Assembly (NCBI GenBank): GCA_934274515.1 | Contig: CAKQTC010000010.1 | Span: forward strand, 1-64,000 | Reading direction: 5' to 3' | Source: an uncultured Clostridia bacterium | GTDB taxonomy: Bacteria; Bacillota; Clostridia; Christensenellales; DTU072 | Length of the DNA: 64,000 nucleotides | Shown here: positions 16,476 to 23,707 of the stretch, piece by piece | Layout: each line of letters opens with the position of its first letter | How positions within the stretch are numbered: the first letter of the stretch is position 1 | The notes under the pieces: model-generated | Seen by the model: only the letters and a program-made list of their open reading frames with translations | Told to the model about the DNA's origin: nothing | Database searches by the model: none | Program-made: the position numbers and the translations under genes

Positions 16476-18803
16476 ATGAAAGTCGGGTTTGACGTAACGG
16501 GAATGAGTTGTGCCGCTTGTTCGGCAAGGGTGGAAAAGACCGTATCCGCGCTTGACGGAGTGAGCGACGTAGCCGTTAATTTGCTTACGAACGGTATGAC
16601 GTGCGAAGTTGACGGAGCGGACAGGATAAAGACGATAATTGCGGCGATGAAGAAAGCGGGGTACGGGGCGAAAGCGCGCGAAGACAAGGCGGAAGAAACC
16701 GCGGAAGGGAATAAAGACAACCTCGCTTCGGCGGAGCAAAAATCGATGAAAACGCGGCTGATAGTGTCGATAAGTTTTTGGATACCGCTTATGATAGTGA
16801 GTATGGGGAAGATGTTTTTCAATATGATAAAAGTCCCCGTGCCCGAATTTTTGGACAAGGCGTTGTACTCGCACGAGGCGGCGGTTACTCTTGCAGTGGT
16901 GCAGATTATGCTTACCGCGCCGATACTTGTAGCGAATCAAAAATATTTCAGGCGCGGATACGTGTCGTTATTCAAGCGCAGTCCGAATATGGATACGCTC
17001 GTCGCGCTGGGCGCGACGGCGGCGGTGTTGTACGGACTGTTCGCGTTGTGTCGGATAGGCAGAGGACTCGGTACGGGCAATCACGAATTAGTAACGAAAT
17101 ACAGTCACGACCTATATTTCGAGTCCGCGGGGACGATACTTACGCTTATCACTCTTGGCAAGTATTTGGAGGCGCGCTCAAAAGGTAAAACAAGCGAAGC
17201 GATAACCAAACTTATGAGTTTAGCCCCCGAAACAGTAACCATCGAGCGCGACGGAAAGGAAGTCGAGATAGCGGCGAAAGACGTCGCGGTAGGGGATATT
17301 TTCCTTGTGAAACCGGGAGAGAGAGTGGGGGTGGACGGAGTGATAACCGAGGGCGGTTCATCGTTTGACGAATCGGCGGTTACCGGCGAAAGCATACCCG
17401 TGGAAAAGAAAGAAGGGGATAGAATTATATCCGCATCGGTAAACGGGTCGGGATTTGTCAAAGCGAAAGCGACCGAAGTAGGAAAAGACACGACGATAGC
17501 GAAGATAATAAAACTCGTAGAAGAAGCGTCCGCGGCAAAAGCGCCGATAGCAAAACTTGCGGATAAAATATCCGGGGTATTCGTACCTGCGGTGATGGGG
17601 GTCGCGCTTATCGCGTTTATCGTATGGTTAAGCGTAGGGTACGGGCTTGAATTCGCGTTGGCAAGGGGAATAAGCGTACTCGTTATTTCCTGTCCGTGCG
17701 CGCTCGGGCTTGCCACGCCCGTAGCGATAATGGTAGGCACGGGCAAGGGAGCGGAAAACGGGATATTGATTAAATCCGGAGACGCGCTCGAAACGCTTAA
17801 ATCGGTGGATACGGTCGTGCTTGACAAAACGGGAACGATAACCGAAGGGAAACCGTCCGTAACAGACGTAATCGCAATCGATACGAGCGAAACCGAGGTG
17901 CTTAGAATAGCGGGCGCGCTCGAAAAGCGCAGCGAACATCCGCTTGCCGTCGCGGTGTTAAACGAGTGCAAGGCGCGCGGAATAGAACCGGAAGAAACGG
18001 AAAACTTTAACGCGGCGTTCGGACTGGGAATAACGGGCGACGTCGGCGGCAGAAAGTTTTTCGTCGGCAACGCCGATTATGCCGAAAAATTCGGCGCGAA
18101 AAACGACGCCGTCGACGTGAGAACGAAACAACTTGCTTTAGACGGAAAAACTCCGTTACTCGTAGGAAAAAAGGGTGCTGTAATAGGAATAATAGCGGTT
18201 GCGGACAAAGTAAAGGAAACGAGTTCCGGAGCGATAGAAAGTATGAAAAAAGAAGGGCTTAAAGTCGTTATGCTGACTGGGGATAACGAACTTACCGCCC
18301 GAGCCGTAGCAAACACCATAGGAGTAGACGAAGTCGTAGCGGGAGTGTTACCCGACGAAAAAGAAAAAAAGATACGGGAAATAAAACGGGCAGGCGGCAC
18401 GACCGCAATGGTGGGAGACGGAATAAACGACGCGCCCGCGCTTGCCGGAGCGGACGTAGGGATAGCAATCGGCGCAGGAACAGACGTTGCGGTGGAGAGT
18501 GCGGACGTAGTGCTTGTGAGAAACGATTTAAGGTGCGTTCCCGACGCGGTTAAACTGAGTAAAGCGGTCGTAAAAAACATAAAACAAAATTTATTTTGGG
18601 CGTTTATTTACAATGCAATCGGAATACCCGTCGCGGCAGGCGTGCTTTACCCGTTTTTCAAAGTCGCGCTTAACCCGATGATAGGCGCAGCGGCGATGAG
18701 TTTGAGCAGCGTTTGCGTGGTAACCAACGCGTTGCGACTAAGGACGGTTAAACTCGGAGAAAGAGCGAATAAAACAAAAAAAGAAAAAGAAGGTAAAAAA
18801 TGA
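16476..18803 (+). CDS. copA: Copper-exporting P1B-type ATPase
   Basis: The 775-residue protein has one N-terminal heavy-metal-associated domain with GMSCAACS (C12, C15). A membrane region follows, with the transport motif CPC (C406-P-C408), DKTGT (phosphorylated D450), SEHPLA and GDGINDAPA near 648. The last membrane helices carry NAIGIPVAAG and a Met-Ser-Ser (AAAMSLSS) motif. The CPC followed by ALGLATP and the MSS motif are typical of Cu(I) pumps (CopA). It exports cuprous ion from the cytosol. The ribosome site AAGGAGAG precedes the ATG. The TGA overlaps the next ATG (ATGA). Confidence 0.94.
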   Translation: MKVGFDVTGMSCAACSARVEKTVSALDGVSDVAVNLLTNGMTCEVDGADRIKTIIAAMKKAGYGAKAREDKAEETAEGNKDNLASAEQKSMKTRLIVSISFWIPLMIVSMGKMFFNMIKVPVPEFLDKALYSHEAAVTLAVVQIMLTAPILVANQKYFRRGYVSLFKRSPNMDTLVALGATAAVLYGLFALCRIGRGLGTGNHELVTKYSHDLYFESAGTILTLITLGKYLEARSKGKTSEAITKLMSLAPETVTIERDGKEVEIAAKDVAVGDIFLVKPGERVGVDGVITEGGSSFDESAVTGESIPVEKKEGDRIISASVNGSGFVKAKATEVGKDTTIAKIIKLVEEASAAKAPIAKLADKISGVFVPAVMGVALIAFIVWLSVGYGLEFALARGISVLVISCPCALGLATPVAIMVGTGKGAENGILIKSGDALETLKSVDTVVLDKTGTITEGKPSVTDVIAIDTSETEVLRIAGALEKRSEHPLAVAVLNECKARGIEPEETENFNAAFGLGITGDVGGRKFFVGNADYAEKFGAKNDAVDVRTKQLALDGKTPLLVGKKGAVIGIIAVADKVKETSSGAIESMKKEGLKVVMLTGDNELTARAVANTIGVDEVVAGVLPDEKEKKIREIKRAGGTTAMVGDGINDAPALAGADVGIAIGAGTDVAVESADVVLVRNDLRCVPDAVKLSKAVVKNIKQNLFWAFIYNAIGIPVAAGVLYPFFKVALNPMIGAAAMSLSSVCVVTNALRLRTVKLGERANKTKKEKEGKK

Positions 18804-19549
18804 GCGTAAACGAAAGAATGATGAAAGACGCCGAAACTTGGATAAAGCAAGGGTTAGACGCGGAAAATATGTTAAAAACGCTTGATTTAATCGGCGCGGG
18901 CAATTTCGATAAAGAACGTATAGAAGGGTTCCGTCTATGGGGCGATTACCTGCCGATGGGCGTGGAAGACCCGTATACGAACGAAGAAAGAAATTTGCAT
19001 ATATTGTGGGAAGTCATCGACAGAACACCGCAAGGAATAAACTGTGCGTTTGCGATACCGTTTCGCAGTTTGATTGCGAAAAATCTTTTCAAATCGTGCG
19101 GCGAAGGGTTTATTGCCAACGAAGGGTGCAGGTTTAACTACGGAAAACATATCGAAGTGGGCGATTTCGTTACGTGGAACCATTGCTGTTATATAGACTC
19201 TAAGGGCGGAGTAAAATTCGGCAACTATTCGATGCTTACCGAATATTCCAAAATATTTACGCACGGACACTCGGAAAGCGACCATACGGAAAGAACGTAC
19301 ACTCCCGTGGAAATAGGCGAATACGCAAAAATATACACCGCAAGCACGATACTTCCGGGCGTAAAAATAGGTAAAGGCGCGGTTGTCGCAACGGGCGCGA
19401 TAGTGACTAAAAACGTAGACGACTTTACGCTCGTGGCGGGAATCCCCGCAAAACCGATAAGGAAAAGAAAAGCCGACGAAAACGAAAAAAACGGGTATAA
19501 TCACTTCACTTTTTACGACCGCGCGTTCCAACCCGACGGCAATTATTGA
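18800..19549 (+). CDS. Left-handed beta-helix acetyltransferase (maltose/galactoside O-acetyltransferase-like)
   Basis: The 249-residue product has an N-terminal helical part of about 90 residues. Hexapeptide-repeat coils then run from about 100 to 225, ending in the typical VVATGAIVTKNV and VAGIPAKPIRKR of the NodL/LacA/Maa group. H and N residues of the CoA/acceptor site appear around GHSESDH. It would transfer an acyl group, most likely acetyl, to a sugar or similar acceptor. Its ATGA overlap with the copper ATPase implies coupled translation, but I see no functional reason for that pairing. The residues after 230 are an unusual polar tail. Confidence 0.83.
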   Translation: MSVNERMMKDAETWIKQGLDAENMLKTLDLIGAGNFDKERIEGFRLWGDYLPMGVEDPYTNEERNLHILWEVIDRTPQGINCAFAIPFRSLIAKNLFKSCGEGFIANEGCRFNYGKHIEVGDFVTWNHCCYIDSKGGVKFGNYSMLTEYSKIFTHGHSESDHTERTYTPVEIGEYAKIYTASTILPGVKIGKGAVVATGAIVTKNVDDFTLVAGIPAKPIRKRKADENEKNGYNHFTFYDRAFQPDGNY

Positions 19550-19575
19550 TTTAATCTTAAAAATCGACTTTATAG

Positions 19576-19604
19576 TTGACAAAACGACATTATTCGATTA
19601 TAAT
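19576..19604 (+). promoter_or_regulatory. Perfect-consensus promoter with no protein gene downstream
   Basis: TTGACA (19576-19581), exactly 17 bases and TATAAT (19599-19604). The next gene lies on the opposite strand, and a terminator follows within 80 bases. Confidence 0.85.
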
Positions 19605-19610
19605 GACAAT

Positions 19611-19684
19611 AAGTAACGAGCCGTTACTTATTTGTTGTTTTGTTGGAATCCGCGTAGCAATAGTTGCGCGGATTTCTTTTTTTT
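19611..19684 (+). ncRNA. Candidate orphan small RNA of about 75 nt
   Basis: The start is inferred about seven bases after the consensus -10 box. The transcript would begin within a 10-bp dyad (AATAAGTAAC/GTTACTTATT, 19608-19632) and continue through a U/G-rich single-stranded stretch, TTTGTTGTTTTGTTGG. It would end at an intrinsic terminator (19647-19684). No ORF with a ribosome site fits inside. The dyad covering the start point could also be a repressor operator. I cannot match it to a known RNA family. Confidence 0.6.
19647..19684 (+). terminator. Intrinsic terminator of the candidate small RNA
   Basis: AATCCGC and GCGGATT plus GCAA and TTGC pair with a 3-base bulge, followed by TTTCTTTTTTTTA. 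Confidence 0.85.
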
Positions 19685-19708
19685 ATTCGATTATTCGTTT
19701 TGGATAAT

Positions 19709-19735
19709 AAAACGCACCGAAACACGGTGCGTTTT
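19709..19735 (-). terminator. Terminator of the M60 peptidase gene
   Basis: AAAACGCACCG (19709-19719) and CGGTGCGTTTT (19725-19735) form a perfect 11-bp stem. On the minus strand the stem ends in TTTTATTAT. Confidence 0.75.
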
Positions 19736-19767
19736 CCGATAAAAAGAATTAAAGTCCATCCGATTTT

Positions 19768-22700
19768 TTATGGCTTTTTACGCGATTTTTTCTTTAACAA
19801 AACTATCGCGAGTACCCCGAAAACAAGGGCAATCGCCACGCTGACGACAATTCCGATAATCGCGCCTTTTTGTAGTTTTTTATCGTTTGGCGGTACGTTC
19901 GGTTCTCCGTTGTTCTCGCCGTTTCCGTCTCCCGAAACGTCGGGATTTTGAGGCTTGTTCGTTTCTCCGCTATCGGTAGACGGCGGCGCGGCGGATGCTT
20001 TGACTTCCACTTCTATGCTTACGCTCGACGTGTTTCCGTCCGCGTCCCGCACGGTATACTCTACCGGATAAATTCCTGCTTTGTGGGTATCCAAACTCGT
20101 TTTTACGGTCACCGCAGAACCGTTTACATCTATGAATAAATCTTCCGCGTCGGATACGGAGATAAGGGATAGTAAGTTTATTTCGTCGCCGATATTGATT
20201 TCCGCGCGCGCGACGGAGGCGATAATTCTAGGCGGATTTCCTTTGGCGATTGTTTCGCAAAACGAGTCGAATTTGTCGCGGTCTTCGGGTTTGAGATTTT
20301 GATATATACGCAATATTTCGCGTTTGTTTTTCGGGTCGAAGCGTAAATTTTTCGCTTCGTCGGGCGTTATGTTTTTTGAGTATTCGTCTATTTTATTAAT
20401 CCACTCGGTTTTTATCGTTTCGTACAAAATTTCGTCTTCGTTAAACTCCGCGGCACCGAGTTTTTTAAGTCCGTTTTCGGTGATCAGATATTCGGTGGTT
20501 TGTTGCGTCGTTTTGTATTCGGGAATTTCTTGCATAGGCATTGTTAATAGCGACCAAACGCCGACTTTTTCGGGTTTATGGGTAAAAACTCGTATTTTGT
20601 AGCCGTATTCGAGAGCGACGTCTTTATTTTCTAGCGACAACGACGAAAAATAACCGTTACCCTTTATCGCGTATTCGACGACGGACTCGCCGTTTTGTTT
20701 AAGTACGGCTACCGACGCGAAAACGTCGTCGGGCTTCGCCGCCCATACGGCGTTTTGATTGCCCATATTCGCACCGCCGAGTGAGACGGAACCCGTTTTG
20801 TTGTCGTTCGACAGCGCAAGAGAAAATCCGTCCGTGTTGTAAATACCGAGTAGCCTAAGTTTCGTCGGGTGATAAATTTTGGTGTTTGACGCAATTTTTT
20901 CGTATTTTACAACTAACTCGTTGGTCGCGGTTTCGTTTGAGGAAAGGACAAAAGACGGATTTTTTACGTCGTAATCGAGTATCGGCGGAACGAGTATCCG
21001 ATACGCGCCGAGGGTAAGGTTTTTTAACGTGAAAACAGCCGTTTCGAGAGTAATTAGGCGGACGAGTTCGGAGCCTTTGTATAGTCCTACGTTTCGACCT
21101 TTAATCACGTAAAAGTCGTCAACGTCAATCGTTACCGTCAGTTCGGTTTCTTCCGTAAGAGGCAGTTCGGTTTCGGGGACGGGAGCATAAAGAAGGTCGA
21201 GTTTTCCGCTTTGTAACAACGATTTTGTTTTTTCGTCGTCGAGAACGTCGCTCGGAATGACGAACGGGACTAGATTTTTTGAGGATAGTTCCATATCGAC
21301 CGCGTCGGAAATCGTAAGTTTCCAGGCTTTAAGATATGGAATGACGTTCGCGCCGTACTCTTTTGCGAAAAACTTTGCGTACAAATCGGGCGTAGTAAAC
21401 GCGTGTACGCCTTTTTCGGCGGCTAGCGCGCGATAGAAAGAAAACAGTTTGCCGTACGTTTTCGAACCTTCGAAGGAATTGAAAAGGTTAATTAACGCAT
21501 AGAGTTTTTCCGAGGCGTTGACGTAAGTCGAAGTGGCGACGAATACGTCGCCGCCGTTTAAGCGCAGGGCGTTTTTGTCTTTTTCGACGGCGGAAAGAGA
21601 ACCGCCCAACCAGTTATCCTTTCCTTTATAGATAGTTCTGTCGTTTTGTATGTAATAGGCGAGTACGTTGTTGCCCGTTTCGTTAAGCCCGATATTCATA
21701 TTCGCGGTGTTGCCCCTGCCGAGATAACCTTGGTAGCCGTGCGCTATCTCGTGAAGAGTTCCCCATCCGTATTGAAAAAACGGCGCGGCGGTGGAACTTC
21801 CGACAGCGATAAAACCGCCCCCGTAGTACGCGCCTACGCCTGCCTGCCCCGCGTCCGCCGCACAGGTGTATTTTATGCGGTAGTTGCGGTCGAGCGCATT
21901 TGTCGGAGTAAACGACAAACCTATCATAGCGTCCATACGGTCCATAACTTCTTTATAATACTCGAAGAACGCGTCAAGAGAAGGGAACGGCGCGTTGTAA
22001 CCGCTTGCTTGGTAATTGCTGAGTTTGTCCACGTCGGCAAACGGTACGATAACGAGCATCGCTTCGCCGTCAACCACGCCAAATTCGGTTTTCGTTTGTT
22101 TCCACGTCGAAACGAACGCCTGTTCGTCGTCTTTATAATGATAATAGTCGAGCGGTTTCGCCGATTTGTCGAAACATATTTCGATGTTGTACCCGACGTC
22201 CGTCCGTTCTTCGCTTAGTCTAGGGGAAGTAATAAGGGGAACGGCAGCGTAAGAAACGTTGCCTTTCTTGTTGGAAAACGTTTGGTGGTCGGTTGACGAT
22301 TTATGTATATACGAGAACGAGTTTTGTAATCGAGTGTTGGTGAAAAACGTGATTTCAAAGTCTTTTTCCGCGTCCGAAGAAAGAGAACGCGCGCTAAAAG
22401 TCGCTCCTTCGGGCAGGAAAATGCCGAGAATTTGTCGGTCTCCCGTGTTGCAACGTTCGGTGCCGACAAAAGACAGGTTTTTCATAGCGGGAACCGCGTA
22501 AACCGTCCGCTGCACGACGAAGCGTTTGCCCGTTTCGTCAAGCACGGTTACGGGAACGGTAATTCGCGCCGTGTTACCGTGTTTGTCCGTTACCGCATAG
22601 CGTACGGAATATTCCCCGACAACCTTAGGGTCAACGTCGTTACGCTCGCATACGATATTCGGCGTCACGTCGCCGTCCTCGTAATCTTTTGCGAATATAC

Positions 22701-22920
22701 GAAAACGACTGTCATTAACGGAAAAAGAAGAAACGGCGTCTTTCGTTAGCGTAATTTTTGTCGCGCCGTAAAACGTCGGGGCGGCGGTTTCGTCGTAAAA
22801 CGAAACGCTTTCCGCGTTTGCGTAACCATCGCGCGAAACCGCCGCACTGACTCCCGCGGAAAAAATTATCGCCGCAATAAACACGATTACCATTAATATA
22901 AAACTGCTCTTCTTTGTCAT
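19768..22920 (-). CDS. Secreted, membrane-anchored M60-like (enhancin/mucinase) metallopeptidase
   Basis: The 1050-residue precursor has a signal peptide (about 1-27) and an Ig-like domain of DUF5011 type (about 45-130). The peptidase domain bears HEIAH (H390, E391, H394) with the third ligand E414 in GLNETGN, the gluzincin spacing of the M60 family. After further beta domains, another Ig-like/HYR-type domain (about 885-990) precedes a Pro/Gly/Asn-rich stalk, a membrane helix near 1020-1042 and a KKKSRKKP tail. M60 enzymes cleave O-glycosylated proteins such as mucins, so a role on host glycoproteins is inferred. AAGGA lies upstream of the ATG. The gene is monocistronic. Confidence 0.88.
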   Translation of the reverse strand: MTKKSSFILMVIVFIAAIIFSAGVSAAVSRDGYANAESVSFYDETAAPTFYGATKITLTKDAVSSFSVNDSRFRIFAKDYEDGDVTPNIVCERNDVDPKVVGEYSVRYAVTDKHGNTARITVPVTVLDETGKRFVVQRTVYAVPAMKNLSFVGTERCNTGDRQILGIFLPEGATFSARSLSSDAEKDFEITFFTNTRLQNSFSYIHKSSTDHQTFSNKKGNVSYAAVPLITSPRLSEERTDVGYNIEICFDKSAKPLDYYHYKDDEQAFVSTWKQTKTEFGVVDGEAMLVIVPFADVDKLSNYQASGYNAPFPSLDAFFEYYKEVMDRMDAMIGLSFTPTNALDRNYRIKYTCAADAGQAGVGAYYGGGFIAVGSSTAAPFFQYGWGTLHEIAHGYQGYLGRGNTANMNIGLNETGNNVLAYYIQNDRTIYKGKDNWLGGSLSAVEKDKNALRLNGGDVFVATSTYVNASEKLYALINLFNSFEGSKTYGKLFSFYRALAAEKGVHAFTTPDLYAKFFAKEYGANVIPYLKAWKLTISDAVDMELSSKNLVPFVIPSDVLDDEKTKSLLQSGKLDLLYAPVPETELPLTEETELTVTIDVDDFYVIKGRNVGLYKGSELVRLITLETAVFTLKNLTLGAYRILVPPILDYDVKNPSFVLSSNETATNELVVKYEKIASNTKIYHPTKLRLLGIYNTDGFSLALSNDNKTGSVSLGGANMGNQNAVWAAKPDDVFASVAVLKQNGESVVEYAIKGNGYFSSLSLENKDVALEYGYKIRVFTHKPEKVGVWSLLTMPMQEIPEYKTTQQTTEYLITENGLKKLGAAEFNEDEILYETIKTEWINKIDEYSKNITPDEAKNLRFDPKNKREILRIYQNLKPEDRDKFDSFCETIAKGNPPRIIASVARAEINIGDEINLLSLISVSDAEDLFIDVNGSAVTVKTSLDTHKAGIYPVEYTVRDADGNTSSVSIEVEVKASAAPPSTDSGETNKPQNPDVSGDGNGENNGEPNVPPNDKKLQKGAIIGIVVSVAIALVFGVLAIVLLKKKSRKKP

Positions 22921-22953
22921 TAATTAATCCTTATAACTTACCCTTTTTATTTA

Positions 22954-22982
22954 ACTATATCATATTTTCCGCTTGCGAACAA
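22954..22982 (-). promoter_or_regulatory. Probable promoter of the M60 peptidase gene
   Basis: On the minus strand TTGTTC (22977-22982), 17 bases and TATAGT (22954-22959). The -10 box is good and the -35 weak. Confidence 0.5.
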
Positions 22983-23015
22983 CGCCGCAACCCTCTGCCC
23001 GAAGAAAAATTTTCG

Positions 23016-23105
23016 TCAAAAATTTTTGATAAAGTTATTGACAAATTTACCGAATGGGAATAATATATGAATGACAATAAATATGAATGGTGATAAATAT
23101 GAATG
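23016..23105 (+). promoter_or_regulatory. Promoter and likely operator of the metal-resistance operon
   Basis: TTGACA (23038-23043), 17 bases and TAATAT (23061-23066) form the promoter. A perfect 14-bp palindrome, TCAAAAATTTTTGA, ends nine bases upstream (23016-23029). Downstream of and overlapping the -10 box, ATATGAATG occurs three times at an exact 16-bp period (23065, 23081, 23097). The last copy covers the start codon. This resembles the AT-rich operators bound by ArsR/CadC repressors, so self-repression released by metal is inferred. Confidence 0.7.
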
Positions 23106-23464
23106 TGCACGCAAATGAGAACTTAAAGAAAGCGCATGACCACGGGAAGGTGCTTGAACTTGTGACGCGGGGGATGCCGGGGGATAACAAACTTACGGAG
23201 TTAGCCGATTTGTTCAAGTTATTCGGGGATAAGACGCGAATAAAGATATTGTATTCGTTGTTTGAGTCGGAGATGTGCGTATGTGCGATAAGCGAGATGC
23301 TCGATATGAGTCAATCGGCTATATCGCATCAACTAAAAGTGTTGCGAGAAGGTAATTTGATTACGAACAGGCGCGACGGGAAAACGATTTATTATCGGCT
23401 TGCGGACGAACACGTTCGCACGATAATAGGGCAAGGATACGAACATATAACGGAAGGAGAATAG
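23099..23464 (+). CDS. ArsR/SmtB-family metal-sensing repressor (CadC/CzrA-like)
   Basis: The protein of about 121 residues is a winged-helix dimer-type repressor. LFKLFGDKTRIKILYSL and MSQSAISHQLKVLREGNLI are the recognition-helix region. The pair CVC in SEMCVCAIS corresponds to the alpha-3 cysteine site of CadC. The C-terminal helix DEHVRTIIGQGYEHITE offers D/H ligands of the alpha-5 zinc site. It would release the operator on binding Cd, Pb or Zn. An ATG at 23087 extends the frame by four residues. I prefer 23099 because GGTGAT lies just before it. It is the first gene of a tight three-gene operon. Confidence 0.9.
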   Translation: MNVHANENLKKAHDHGKVLELVTRGMPGDNKLTELADLFKLFGDKTRIKILYSLFESEMCVCAISEMLDMSQSAISHQLKVLREGNLITNRRDGKTIYYRLADEHVRTIIGQGYEHITEGE

Positions 23465-23469
23465 GAAGA

Positions 23470-23691
23470 ATGAAAAAAGTGTTTATGCTTGAAGATTTGG
23501 ACTGCGCCAACTGTGCGGCGAAGATGGAAGAAGCGATTAAGAAAATCGACGGCGTAGAAAACGCGTCGGTTAATTTTATTATGCAAAAAATGACCGTCGA
23601 GGCGATCGACGATGAGTTTGACGCGATTATGAAGAAAGTAATAAAGGTATGCAGAAAGATCGAACCCGACTGCACGATAATAATCAAGTAA
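23470..23691 (+). CDS. Free heavy-metal-associated (HMA) domain protein
   Basis: The 73-residue product is a single ferredoxin-like HMA domain with the metal motif DCANCA (Cys near 15 and 18). It lies between the repressor and a Cd/Zn ATPase that lacks its own HMA domain. It therefore probably acts in trans as the metal-delivery domain or a cytosolic chaperone. It starts five bases after the repressor stop, and the ribosome site GGAAG lies across the junction. Confidence 0.9.
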   Translation: MKKVFMLEDLDCANCAAKMEEAIKKIDGVENASVNFIMQKMTVEAIDDEFDAIMKKVIKVCRKIEPDCTIIIK

Positions 23692-23707
23692 AGAAACGAA
23701 CTGTTTT

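Noticed and set aside
19664..19951. 95-residue plus-strand frame after the small RNA
   Set aside because: It begins inside the terminator region and runs antisense into the M60 peptidase gene.
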